DNA from: Candidatus Pullilachnospira stercoravium
GTDB taxonomy: Bacteria > Bacillota > Clostridia > Lachnospirales > Lachnospiraceae
Length of the DNA: 59,539 bases
NCBI GenBank assembly: GCA_018713585.1
Contig: DVON01000043.1
Span: 1-59,539 of the forward strand
Direction: 5' to 3'
The translations under genes and the position numbers were made by a program. A model generated the notes under the pieces. That model made no database searches and was not told the DNA's origin. It was given only the letters and a program-made list of their open reading frames with translations. Shown in pieces: positions 7,429-15,344 of this stretch (position 1 is its first letter; every line of letters begins with the position of its first letter).

Positions 7429-8826
7429 ATGTCCCGGAAACGAAAATTCGCGCAGACTGCGATATGTTGTCTGGCGCTGCTGCTGATCATAATTCTCGCG
7501 GTGGTCTTTTACTGCCGCGCAAATCCGCGTCCGGCGCCGTCCGCCCGGGCCATCAGCGCCGTTTCCGGGGCGGCGGCCGGGCAGATTGCGGAAAATACCA
7601 GGGCAGACCGGGAGGAATTTCTTTCGGAAACCCTGAGCCTTTCCGTCAGCCCCCAGGGGGAAAACCGCTATCTTCTCACCTGGAACGAGACGGTGGGAGA
7701 CGGATATGAGGTGCAGCGGATGGCGGAAGATGGCGTCTGGGAGACGGTGGAACGGCTGGAGAAAACAGCCGCCCGTCAGTACCTGACGGAAACCCTGAAA
7801 TCCGGCCGCACGGTTTGCTATCGGGTGGCGGCCGCGGGCAGCGTGCCGGATACCGCCGCGGCCACAGCGGAAATCCGGACGGAGATTTCCCCCAGGTACT
7901 GTACCGTGTGGCCGGTGAGAAACCTTCCGGTATCTGACCCGCAGACCATGGAGGATACGGGCAGGAGTGTGCCGGCCGGCGCCGCGCTCTGTGTTCTGGA
8001 AGAAAAGGACGGGATGTTTCTGGTATGGGACGGGGAAGCGGAGGGCTATATCGACAGCCGGTACTGTATGATCAATCTGCCGGAATATCTGGGGGATCTC
8101 TGCGAGTATGACATTGTCAACAGCTATGGAGCCCTTTACCGGATGCACGGCTATGAGATCCCTCAGGTGACGGGAACCGTGATTTCCGGCTATGAGAAGG
8201 TACAGCTGGCAGACGGGCAGTTCCTGGTTCCCTATCTGTATCCCTGCTGTGAAAAACTGATCGCCGCCGCCCGGGCTGCCGGGGAGGACGGCTGGCGGCT
8301 GAAAATCTACGACGCCTACCGTCCCCACCTGGCTACAGAGCAGATCTACCAGGCGGCCGGGCAGATTCTCGACCAGCCGCTTCCTTCCGGGGAAGCTGCC
8401 GCCGCGGCATCCGCGGGAAATGAGCGGACGTATCGGGATCTGGTGGAAATGGGCCCCTACCACCTGTCCAGTTTTCTGGCCAGAACCGGCTCCTCCCACA
8501 ATATGGGCATTGCCCTGGATCTGACACTGGTGTCCGACACAGGAGAAGAACCCGCCATGCAGACGGAAATGCACGACCTGAGCTGGTATTCCGTTACGGA
8601 CAGGAACACCGGGACGGCAGATCTGCTCCGGGACTACATGACGGGAGCCGGATACCACACGCTGGTTTCCGAGTGGTGGCATTTTCAGGATAATGAAACC
8701 AGGGATGCCCTGGGACTGGGGTATTTTCAGCCGGGCGTATCCATCGAGGGATGGAAGGCGGATGATAACGGCCGGCGCTATCAGAATGAGGATGGAACCT
8801 TTGCTACCCAATCAGATTCTGAATGA
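7429..8826 (+). CDS. membrane-anchored M15 peptidase, VanX-like D-Ala-D-Ala dipeptidase/carboxypeptidase
   Basis: A 465-residue extracytoplasmic zinc peptidase. Residues 9-28 form an N-terminal anchor. About 67-150 resembles a fibronectin-III domain and 158-215 an SH3-like domain. The M15 catalytic domain spans about 225-435, with DAYRP (Arg298), zinc ligands His357 and Asp364 in SSHNMGIALDL, catalytic Glu415 and zinc His418 in SEWWHF. Spacing and motifs fit the VanX (M15D) group, which cleaves D-Ala-D-Ala. Here it is outside the cell and much longer than VanX, so a role in trimming peptidoglycan peptides or in recycling seems more likely than vancomycin resistance. The last 25 residues (GWKADDNGRRYQNEDGTF) look like one eroded choline-binding-type repeat. 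AGGAGGTG precedes the ATG. Its 3' end overlaps the convergent gene by 23 bases. Confidence 0.88.
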   Translation: MSRKRKFAQTAICCLALLLIIILAVVFYCRANPRPAPSARAISAVSGAAAGQIAENTRADREEFLSETLSLSVSPQGENRYLLTWNETVGDGYEVQRMAEDGVWETVERLEKTAARQYLTETLKSGRTVCYRVAAAGSVPDTAAATAEIRTEISPRYCTVWPVRNLPVSDPQTMEDTGRSVPAGAALCVLEEKDGMFLVWDGEAEGYIDSRYCMINLPEYLGDLCEYDIVNSYGALYRMHGYEIPQVTGTVISGYEKVQLADGQFLVPYLYPCCEKLIAAARAAGEDGWRLKIYDAYRPHLATEQIYQAAGQILDQPLPSGEAAAAASAGNERTYRDLVEMGPYHLSSFLARTGSSHNMGIALDLTLVSDTGEEPAMQTEMHDLSWYSVTDRNTGTADLLRDYMTGAGYHTLVSEWWHFQDNETRDALGLGYFQPGVSIEGWKADDNGRRYQNEDGTFATQSDSE

Positions 8827-9442
8827 AATCCCACTGGATCAGGTTGGCGAAGAACAGGCTGTACAGCAGCAGGCACCAGGGCTTCAGCGCCAGGATGATG
8901 ACGCAGAATTTCTTTGTGGAAATAGCGGTAAGCCCTGCCAGAAAGCAGATCAGGTCGTCCGGCGCCACCGGAAGAAAAATGGTAAGGATCAGAAACCAGA
9001 GAAATCCCTTTTTCTGTGTCCAGTGAAAGTATTTATCATAGGCGGCGGAAGACACATGCCGTTGTACAAAAGCGGCCCCATACCTTCGGGCCAGATAGAA
9101 GGCCAGCAGAGAGCCGATGCTGATGCCGATATAGTTGCAGAGAAAGCCTCCGGCCCAGCCGAACAGCACCGCTCCGGCCGCGTAACCCACCACAGCGGGG
9201 AGAATGGGAAGCACCACCTGAGCCAGCTGGACAAAAATCAGAATAAGCGGACCGAACATGCCGAAGCTGCCGATATATTCCTGAAAGCTTTCTATGGAGT
9301 TGAAATGGCCGTCCAGGAAGCTTTTCACCAGCGCTGCGGCCAGTAAAATCAGAAATGCCAGGATTCCATACTGGCAGAGCTTCCGCCAGGGAATACATCT
9401 TTTTTGTTTGCCTGTGTTAAGGATTGTATCAGAACCTGTCAT
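8804..9442 (-). CDS. TVP38/TMEM64 (DedA-superfamily) membrane protein
   Basis: A 212-residue protein with about six hydrophobic segments. The VTT-domain core is visible as VVGYAAGAVLFGWAGGFLC, then ISIGSLLAFYLARRYG, and the re-entrant segment LTIFLPVAPDDLICFLAGLT. Typical members have R-x-x-P-x-x-P at that last site; the Asp pair here is unusual. DedA-superfamily proteins move undecaprenyl phosphate or other lipids across the membrane, although TVP38 members are less well assigned. GGAGG lies 7 bases before the ATG. It is convergent with, and overlaps, the VanX-like peptidase gene. Confidence 0.87.
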   Translation of the reverse strand: MTGSDTILNTGKQKRCIPWRKLCQYGILAFLILLAAALVKSFLDGHFNSIESFQEYIGSFGMFGPLILIFVQLAQVVLPILPAVVGYAAGAVLFGWAGGFLCNYIGISIGSLLAFYLARRYGAAFVQRHVSSAAYDKYFHWTQKKGFLWFLILTIFLPVAPDDLICFLAGLTAISTKKFCVIILALKPWCLLLYSLFFANLIQWDFIQNLIG

Positions 9443-9744
9443 GACATAACCTCCGAATATAAGAATAAAAGTTCCGGCAGAATACCCTGTCCGGGAAAAC
9501 TATCAGGTAAAGTATGTCCATCAGGACTTTTGATGATGCCATTATAGACGGTATCTGTTGAAATTTCCGTAATGAAATTCTTAAAATTTCGTTAATTTGA
9601 AGCGGATGCACGGAAAATGCCTTATGGGAACAAAGATATGGGCAGGATAGGATCCGGATCGGTTGAACTGGATTGCCCGGGGAGGTATAATAGAAAAAAG
9701 TCTGGCTGCAGATATTGAGGAAGAGGATGAGGTGAAGGAAATAA
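9443..9744. other. intergenic region between TVP38 and MATE genes
   Basis: About 300 bases between divergent genes. It contains an AT-rich segment (9540-9605) and the MATE promoter at 9663-9691. I see no small gene or structured leader. Confidence 0.6.
9663..9691 (+). promoter_or_regulatory. promoter of the MATE exporter gene
   Basis: TTGAAC (9663-9668) and a perfect TATAAT (9686-9691) are separated by 17 bases. Transcription would start near 9698, leaving a leader of about 45 bases. Confidence 0.8.
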
Positions 9745-11130
9745 ATGGAAGATACAAAGAAGACAGAGCTTTTTGAAAATACCCCGATTCCCAGAGCGGT
9801 GATGACGCTGGCGGTTCCCACCGTTCTCAGCTCTCTGGTGATGGTACTTTATAATCTGGCGGACACCTATTTTGTAGGCATGCTCAACGATCCCATTCAG
9901 AACGCGGCGGTGACCCTGGCGGCGCCGGTGCTTCTGGCATTCAACGCGGTGAATAACCTGTTTGGCGTGGGAAGCTCCAGCATGATGAGCCGGGCCATGG
10001 GACGCAGGGATTACGAGACGGTATACCGAAGTTCCGCCTTTGGTTTTTACTGCGCTGTTTTCAGTGGAATCCTGTTTTCCCTCCTTTGTGCGGTATTTCA
10101 GCAGCCGTTGCTGAATCTTCTGGGCGTCAGCAGCGAAACCTCCGGCGCTACAGCCGCGTATCTGAAATGGACAGTCCTGTGGGGAGCTACCCCCGCCATT
10201 CTGAATGTGGTAATGGCGTATCTGGTGCGGGCGGAGGGATCGGCCCTCCATGCCAGTGTAGGAACCATGAGCGGCTGTCTGCTGAATATTGTGCTGGATC
10301 CTGTTTTCGTGCTACCCTGGGGATTGAATATGGGGGCGGAGGGCGCCGGACTGGCTACCTTCCTGTCCAACTGCGTGGCATGTATCTATTTCTTTGTGCT
10401 GCTGTTTGTGAAACGGGGAAAGACGTATGTGTGCATCAGACCCAGGATGTTCAGCCTGAAAAAAGAGATTGTCACCGGCGTCTGCGGGGTGGGAATTCCC
10501 GCCTCCATTCAGAACCTGCTGAATGTCACCGGCATGACGGTGCTGAACAATTTTACTTCCGGATTTGGCTCCGACGCGGTGGCTGCCATGGGAATCAGCC
10601 AGAAGATCAATACGGTGCCCATGAACATCAGCATGGGACTTTCCCAGGGGATCATGCCTCTGATCAGCTACAATTACGGCAGCAGAAACGTTCCCCGCAT
10701 GAAAAAGACTCTGTTTTTCGCACTGAAAATTGCCCTGACCTTTATTCTGGTGGTGGCGGCAGGCTACTATGTGTTCGCACCTCAGCTGGTGGGAATGTTT
10801 ATGGCACAGGATACGATCATTGCCTACGGAACCCGGTTCCTCCGGGGCTTCTGCCTGGGTTTGCCGTTTCTGTGCATGGATTTCATGGCAGTGGGCGTAT
10901 TTCAGGCGACAGGAAAGGGAAGAGAAGCCTTTCTTTTTGCCATTCTGCGTAAGATCGTGCTGGAGATTCCGGCGCTGTTTATCCTGAATACACTGTTTCC
11001 GCTGTACGGTCTTGCCTACGCCCAGTTTACGGCGGAGATTATCCTGGCGGCCGCAGCGGTGATGGTGCTGGCCAGAATCTTCAGGAACCTGGAGAAGGAG
11101 ATGTCTGGCGGGAATACTTTACATTCCTGA
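9745..11130 (+). CDS. MATE-family multidrug/cation exporter
   Basis: A 461-residue protein with twelve hydrophobic helices in two similar halves, the usual length for a MATE transporter. Recognisable family segments are TVLSSLVMVLYNLADTYFVG in helix 1, GVGSSSMMSRAMGRRD after helix 2, and the second-half counterpart ISQKINTVPMNISMGLSQGI followed by PLISYNYGSRN. These proteins export drugs or metabolites with a Na+ or H+ gradient; the substrate cannot be told. GAAGGA lies before the ATG. The gene is monocistronic: the next promoter lies inside its 3' end. Confidence 0.93.
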   Translation: MEDTKKTELFENTPIPRAVMTLAVPTVLSSLVMVLYNLADTYFVGMLNDPIQNAAVTLAAPVLLAFNAVNNLFGVGSSSMMSRAMGRRDYETVYRSSAFGFYCAVFSGILFSLLCAVFQQPLLNLLGVSSETSGATAAYLKWTVLWGATPAILNVVMAYLVRAEGSALHASVGTMSGCLLNIVLDPVFVLPWGLNMGAEGAGLATFLSNCVACIYFFVLLFVKRGKTYVCIRPRMFSLKKEIVTGVCGVGIPASIQNLLNVTGMTVLNNFTSGFGSDAVAAMGISQKINTVPMNISMGLSQGIMPLISYNYGSRNVPRMKKTLFFALKIALTFILVVAAGYYVFAPQLVGMFMAQDTIIAYGTRFLRGFCLGLPFLCMDFMAVGVFQATGKGREAFLFAILRKIVLEIPALFILNTLFPLYGLAYAQFTAEIILAAAAVMVLARIFRNLEKEMSGGNTLHS

Positions 11131-11146
11131 ACGGTCACGATATAAT
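11118..11146 (+). promoter_or_regulatory. promoter of the exonuclease gene
   Basis: TTTACA (11118-11123), 17 bases, then a perfect TATAAT (11141-11146). The -35 box is inside the last codons of the MATE gene. Confidence 0.75.
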
Positions 11147-11183
11147 ATGGCCGACAAGTATAACCGGAAGGAACAAAAATCGT

Positions 11184-12164
11184 ATGAATTACATTGTCTT
11201 TGATCTGGAATGGAACCAGTGCCCTTACGGGAAGGATCAGGAGAATGAGAGGATTCCTTTTGAAATTCTGGAGATCGGCGCGGTGAAGCTGAACGAAAAC
11301 CGGGAGATGACGGATCAGTATCATGTACTGATTCAGCCCCGGGTGTACCGGAAGCTTCACCACCGGACAAAGGAGATTATCCGGCTGGATATGAAGGAGC
11401 TGGAGCAGGGAGTCCCTTTTTATAAAGCAGTGCGGCAGTTTTTGTCCTGGTGTGGCCAGGACTGCCGGTTCTGTACCTGGGGAAACTCAGATCTGACGGA
11501 GCTCCAGCGGAATATGAAATATTACGGCATCCTGCAGCTTCTGGCGGGCCCGGTGATTTTCTGCGATGTACAGAAGCTGTTCAGCCTGGACAAGGAGGAC
11601 GGGGAAAGCAGGAAATCCCTGGAATACGCGGTGGACGCCCTGGGGCTGGAGAAGCAGCGGGATTTTCACCGGGCGCTGTCGGATGCCTGGTATACGGCCA
11701 GGATTTTTGCAGCCATTGATCCGGAGATCGCGGACACCTTCACATCCATCGACTGTTTCCAGAACCCCAGAGGGAAAAAGGATGAGATTCATGTGATATA
11801 TCCCGGATACGAAAAGCATATATCCCGGGAATTTGATACCAGGGAGGAAATCCTGGAGGACCGGGAGATCGCGGCCAGCCGCTGCTTTCTCTGCGGGAAG
11901 AATATGAGAAAGAAGATCCGCTGGTTTGCCAGCGGCGGAAAAAATTATTACTGTCTGGCCAGGTGCCCCCGCCACGGGTGGCTGAAAGGGAAAATCCGCG
12001 TGAAGCGGACCGATCAGGGAAAGTTTTTTGCCGTAAAGACCATGAAGCTGGTGGAAGAGGAGGAAGCCCAGCAGGTCCGGGACAGAAAAGAAGAGCTGAA
12101 AAAGAAACGGCGGGAAAAGCGCAGACAGGAAAGAAAAAGAGAAAAAGAACGGGCCGGAAGGTGA
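11184..12164 (+). CDS. DEDDh-type 3'-5' exonuclease with Cys-rich C-terminal module
   Basis: A 326-residue cytoplasmic protein. The DnaQ-like exonuclease domain spans about 1-185: motif I is IVFDLEWNQ (Asp-x-Glu), motif II FCTWGNSDLTEL, and motif III FHRALSDAWYTA (His-x-Ala-x-x-Asp). It resembles KapD/ERI-type exonucleases, which act on RNA or DNA ends. After a linker comes a Cys-rich module (CFLCGKNMRKKIRW, later CLARCPRHG) likely to bind zinc. The last 45 residues are an extremely charged helix rich in K, R and E, suited to binding nucleic acid or ribosomes. The domain combination is not one I can name. A hairpin overlaps the stop codon, and palindromic element copy 2 follows. Confidence 0.82.
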   Translation: MNYIVFDLEWNQCPYGKDQENERIPFEILEIGAVKLNENREMTDQYHVLIQPRVYRKLHHRTKEIIRLDMKELEQGVPFYKAVRQFLSWCGQDCRFCTWGNSDLTELQRNMKYYGILQLLAGPVIFCDVQKLFSLDKEDGESRKSLEYAVDALGLEKQRDFHRALSDAWYTARIFAAIDPEIADTFTSIDCFQNPRGKKDEIHVIYPGYEKHISREFDTREEILEDREIAASRCFLCGKNMRKKIRWFASGGKNYYCLARCPRHGWLKGKIRVKRTDQGKFFAVKTMKLVEEEEAQQVRDRKEELKKKRREKRRQERKREKERAGR

Positions 12165-12187
12165 TCCCCAAAGGGAGCCTTCCGGCC
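12152..12187 (+). terminator. stem-loop overlapping the exonuclease stop codon
   Basis: GGCCGGAAGG (12152-12161) pairs perfectly with CCTTCCGGCC (12178-12187). There is no T-run, so termination would be weak unless the neighbouring palindromic element contributes. Confidence 0.55.
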
Positions 12188-12194
12188 TGTGTCA

Positions 12195-12235
12195 TTCATG
12201 ACAATGGAAAGTTCGCACAGCGTGCTTTCCATTGT
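12195..12235 (+). repeat. dispersed palindromic element, copy 2
   Basis: TTCATG followed by arms ACAATGGAAAG (12201-12211) and CTTTCCATTGT (12225-12235), loop TTCGCACAGCGTG. The sequence is identical to copy 1 over arms and loop. It lies between convergent genes. No T-run follows, so it is not a standard terminator. Confidence 0.88.
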
Positions 12236-12265
12236 TTATGGCAGGAGAACATGCCTGTCATCGTT

Positions 12266-13447
12266 TCAGAAATCCACTTCCGTTCCGTAATATGTACAGG
12301 TGAGCAGTTTCGCCATAGTATCGGGATCGATGGCGCGGGGATTGGAGCCTGTGCAGGCGTCGCCCACGGCCAGCTCGGCGATGTTGGCCAGCTTCTCCCT
12401 GAACTCCGTCTCATCGATGCCGAACTCTTTCAGGGTTGCGGGAATATTCAGTTTCCGGTTGAACTCCTGAATTTTTTCTCTCAGGCTGTTGATGAGCGCT
12501 TTCTCGGAGGTTCCTGCCAGACCCATTCTTCTGGCAATCTCAGCGTAACGGCTGGCCGCCACCGGGTCTTTGGCATTGTATGCGATAACGTAAGGAAGAT
12601 AAATGGCATTGGCGCAGCCGTGCGGAATATGTCCGGTGGAGAAAGCGGCGCCGGTCTTGTGAGCCATGGAGTGTACGATGCCCAGCAGCGCGTTGGAGAA
12701 GGCCATTCCTGCCAGGCACTGTGCGTAATGCATCTGCTCTCTGGCTTCCATGTTGCCGTTGTAGGAGGCCGGCAGATAATCCAGCACCATCTCAATGGCC
12801 TGCAGTGCCAGCGGATCAGTGAACGGTCCGTTCAGGGTGGACACATACGCCTCAATGGCATGAGTCAGAGCGTCCATACCGGTGTAAGCCACCTGTTTTG
12901 CGGGCAGTCCTGCAACCAGATCCGGATCCACGATAGCCACATCCGGGGTGATGTTGAAGTCAGCCAGCGGATATTTCACACCGGTCTGATAGTTGGTGAT
13001 AACGGAGAAGGCGGTCACCTCGGTGGCTGTTCCGGAGGTGGAGGGGATAGCCGCGAATTTTGCTTTCTGTCTCAGCTCCGGGAAGTTGAAGGGCGTGCAC
13101 AGATCCTCGAAAGAGGTGTCCGGGTACTCATAGAACGCCCACATGGCTTTGGCCGCGTCGATGGGAGAGCCGCCGCCCATGGCAACGATCCAGTCAGGCT
13201 CGAATTCCTGCATGGCTTTGGCGCCTTTCATGACGGTTTCCACAGAGGGATCCGGCTCAACGCCTTCGAATACCTGAACCTCCATGCCTGCTTCCTTCAG
13301 ATAGCCAACGGCTCTGTCAAGAAATCCCTGACGCTTCATGGAACCGCCGCCTACCACCAGAATGGCTTTTTTGCCTTTCAGATTTTTCAACTCTTCCAGG
13401 CATCCTTTTCCATGATAAATATCTCTGGGTAAACAAAATCTGCTCAT
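12266..13447 (-). CDS. iron-containing alcohol dehydrogenase
   Basis: A 393-residue group III NAD(P)H-dependent dehydrogenase of the butanol/1,3-propanediol dehydrogenase type. The nucleotide-binding loop is VAMGGGSPIDAAKAMW. Metal ligands lie in GMDALTHAIEAY (Asp and His) and in VHSMAHKTGA and GHIPHGCANA (His). The family reduces aldehydes to alcohols to regenerate NAD(P)+ in fermentation. A promoter with a Rex-like operator between the -10 box and the start codon suggests induction when NADH is high. Monocistronic; the next minus-strand gene upstream ends before this promoter. Confidence 0.93.
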   Translation of the reverse strand: MSRFCLPRDIYHGKGCLEELKNLKGKKAILVVGGGSMKRQGFLDRAVGYLKEAGMEVQVFEGVEPDPSVETVMKGAKAMQEFEPDWIVAMGGGSPIDAAKAMWAFYEYPDTSFEDLCTPFNFPELRQKAKFAAIPSTSGTATEVTAFSVITNYQTGVKYPLADFNITPDVAIVDPDLVAGLPAKQVAYTGMDALTHAIEAYVSTLNGPFTDPLALQAIEMVLDYLPASYNGNMEAREQMHYAQCLAGMAFSNALLGIVHSMAHKTGAAFSTGHIPHGCANAIYLPYVIAYNAKDPVAASRYAEIARRMGLAGTSEKALINSLREKIQEFNRKLNIPATLKEFGIDETEFREKLANIAELAVGDACTGSNPRAIDPDTMAKLLTCTYYGTEVDF

Positions 13448-13469
13448 TACACATCTTCCTTTCTCTGGA

Positions 13470-13487
13470 TTGTTATTTTTTTAACAC
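13470..13487 (-). promoter_or_regulatory. rex box: Rex-like redox operator
   Basis: TTGTTATTTTTTTAACAC matches the Firmicutes Rex consensus (TTGTTAA, four bases, TTAACAA) at 12 of 14 defined positions. It lies just downstream of the -10 box, where a repressor would block transcription. Rex is known to control fermentative alcohol dehydrogenases in Clostridia; action here is inferred. Confidence 0.6.
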
Positions 13488-13492
13488 AACTT

Positions 13493-13521
13493 ATTATAGT
13501 CCTGATCCCTGTGAATTGCAA
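13493..13521 (-). promoter_or_regulatory. promoter of the iron alcohol dehydrogenase
   Basis: On the minus strand TTGCAA (13521-13516) and a perfect TATAAT (13498-13493) are 17 bases apart. Confidence 0.75.
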
Positions 13522-13548
13522 GCATGATTTTGTTAAAATTTTCACGTA

Positions 13549-13830
13549 TCACACATTGATCATTATCAGCGCCACAGCCCCGAATACAGCGTAGGCCAGA
13601 TTTACCGCCAGACAGATTTTCATTACCGGATTTCTGACTTTCAGTTCCCCGTAGCAGATGCCGGAGAAGATGCCGCCCAGGATCATTGCAACGGCGTACA
13701 GAATGATAATGATGCGGGCCGCCGGCATTTCCAGAGCCCACTGATTTGTTCTCAGAGGGAAGATGGTCCAGGGCAGGGGCAGAAAAACCGCGCAGATGAC
13801 GGTGCAGAGGAGTTGTTTCGCGTTTTTCAT
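13549..13830 (-). CDS. small three-helix membrane protein of the ABC exporter operon
   Basis: A 93-residue protein with three hydrophobic segments (about 7-25, 38-58, 70-92) and almost no soluble part. It begins MKNAKQLLCTVICAVFLPLP. AAGGAGG precedes the ATG, 20 bases after the end of the permease gene at 13852, so it is probably the fourth gene of the exporter operon. It is not a recognised immunity lipoprotein, since it has no lipobox. An accessory role in the exporter is an inference from position only. Confidence 0.7.
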   Translation of the reverse strand: MKNAKQLLCTVICAVFLPLPWTIFPLRTNQWALEMPAARIIIILYAVAMILGGIFSGICYGELKVRNPVMKICLAVNLAYAVFGAVALIMINV

Positions 13831-13851
13831 ATCTTGCAGCCTCCTTGTCTG

Positions 13852-14619
13852 TTATATTTCTTTTTTGCCGAACCGCGCACAGGATACCGCCAGGCAGATC
13901 AGCGTGATGGCAGCGGCGGATAAAAGCCAGGACACCATCGGAATCTCATTTGTGGTCATGGAAGCTGCCATGCCGCTGTATTCGTGAACCAGATAGTAAA
14001 ATGGATAGCAGACCGGATACAGGAACCAGACCTTTGTATTGATGATCAGCACAGAGGGCACGATGAGGGCCAGACCGGCAGCGGCGGAAAATACTGAGGT
14101 GTGGATGCAGGTGGCCAGCATCCAGAACAGGGCGGCCATGGGGATACAGGTCACCCACAGAAGGAAGGCAAACCGGATCACATACAGAGGGCTGATCATG
14201 AAATTATAGTCGTTGAGCCGGGACGCGGCGAAGGCTGCGGCAAAGTAGCATACCACGGAGAAGAAAATCTGCATGGCGGAAAGCGCCAGAAGCAGCAGAA
14301 ATTTTGTGAGGCTCAGGGCAGCGGTATTTGCCGGCAACGACAGCATTTTCACGATTCCCCGGCCGCTTCTTTCGGTCTGCCACAGCAGCACCGTCAGCAC
14401 CACCAGGAAGGCCGGATACAGAAACCAGGCCAGACCCATGAAGCCCTGAATCATAAAGCTGTTTTCGGGAGAAATCCCGATGTCATCCATCTGAAAATTC
14501 AGGCTGGCGTTCATCACGTTGGGCACCCAGAGGATGACGGCGGGAAGTATCAGCAGAAGCAGTATTTTGGAGCGGCGGATTTTGGTAAGCTCCACCTGAA
14601 AAAGTGTTGTCCATTTCAT
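13852..14619 (-). CDS. ABC-2 type permease, LanG/CprC-like
   Basis: A 255-residue membrane protein with six predicted helices. It starts MKWTTLFQVELTKIRRSKIL, the typical entry of bacteriocin/lantibiotic-immunity permeases, and has the mid-protein segment FLVVLTVLLWQTERSGRGIVKML. The reading frame stays open to 15039, but AGGAGG and the ATG at 14619, overlapping the previous stop (ATGA), define the start. It forms the transport channel with the permease at 14616 and the ATPase at 15341. The whole resembles LanFEG and C. difficile CprABC, which protect against lantibiotics and other cationic peptides. Confidence 0.88.
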   Translation of the reverse strand: MKWTTLFQVELTKIRRSKILLLLILPAVILWVPNVMNASLNFQMDDIGISPENSFMIQGFMGLAWFLYPAFLVVLTVLLWQTERSGRGIVKMLSLPANTAALSLTKFLLLLALSAMQIFFSVVCYFAAAFAASRLNDYNFMISPLYVIRFAFLLWVTCIPMAALFWMLATCIHTSVFSAAAGLALIVPSVLIINTKVWFLYPVCYPFYYLVHEYSGMAASMTTNEIPMVSWLLSAAAITLICLAVSCARFGKKEI

Positions 14620-15344
14620 TCGGCAATCCTCCTTACACGAGGGGACTGGAGTATCCAGGCAGCCAGTCCCAGAATCAGCAGTTCTCCGGCGGCAGCGCCC
14701 AGACAGATCCGGATTTCGGAGCCGGACAGCGCGGAAAGCGTCTGAAAGGGCAGAGAAAAGGGGAGCAGCCGGAGGGCAAAGCTTCCGGAGCGCAGTATGG
14801 TTTCCGCGAACACCAGAAGTACACCCACGCCCAGAGGTGTCCACATATTGGAATACCAGGAGGCGATCAGCAGCATCAGTACCACAAAAGGCAGCATCAG
14901 TACCATGGAAAATCCTCCCTGCAGGAGAATTTCTTTTACCGGAAGCGTCCGCTCCGGAAACCAGCAAAGGCTTACCGCCAGGAAGGAGAGACATCCGGTC
15001 AGGATAGAGGCTGCCCCGAAAAGTTCCAGCAGCAGGCATTTCGCAAAGAACATGGAGATGCCGGAGACCGGAAGGGAAGCCATTTTCAGCAGTGCCCGGC
15101 CGCTGTATTCGGTATGGTAGATGACGCAGGCGCCCATCACGGAAAAAAGAACGTACAGCATGGTCATAATTTCCCAGTTGGCGTCCAGCAGGATACTTCC
15201 CGGGGAACCTGGGAGGGCGGTAAAGGTTTCCGGGCGCGCGCCGGTGTTGACTGCCGGAATTAAAGCGGCGAAGAAGGCACAGCCCAGAAAAATGGGGAAG
15301 AAGCCGGTTCGTCTCAGCTTTTTCAGTTCCAGTGCGAGAGTCAT
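14616..15344 (-). CDS. ABC-2 type permease, LanE/CprB-like
   Basis: A 242-residue membrane protein with six hydrophobic helices. It begins MTLALELKKLRRTGFFPIFL and carries HTEYSGRALLKMASLPVSG, the counterpart of the TERSGRG segment in the partner permease. The two are therefore distant paralogues, as in LanE/LanG pairs. It overlaps the ATPase gene by four bases (ATGA) upstream and the second permease by four bases downstream, so all three are translationally coupled. Confidence 0.88.
   Translation of the reverse strand: MTLALELKKLRRTGFFPIFLGCAFFAALIPAVNTGARPETFTALPGSPGSILLDANWEIMTMLYVLFSVMGACVIYHTEYSGRALLKMASLPVSGISMFFAKCLLLELFGAASILTGCLSFLAVSLCWFPERTLPVKEILLQGGFSMVLMLPFVVLMLLIASWYSNMWTPLGVGVLLVFAETILRSGSFALRLLPFSLPFQTLSALSGSEIRICLGAAAGELLILGLAAWILQSPRVRRIAE

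Noticed and set aside
7429-8826. Vancomycin resistance (van) locus
   Set aside because: The peptidase is VanX-like, but no VanH, ligase or VanS/VanR genes are adjacent. The protein is extracytoplasmic with extra domains.
14620-15039. N-terminal extension of the second ABC permease
   Set aside because: The open frame continues upstream, but it overlaps the first permease gene. ATGA overlap and AGGAGG define the start at 14619.
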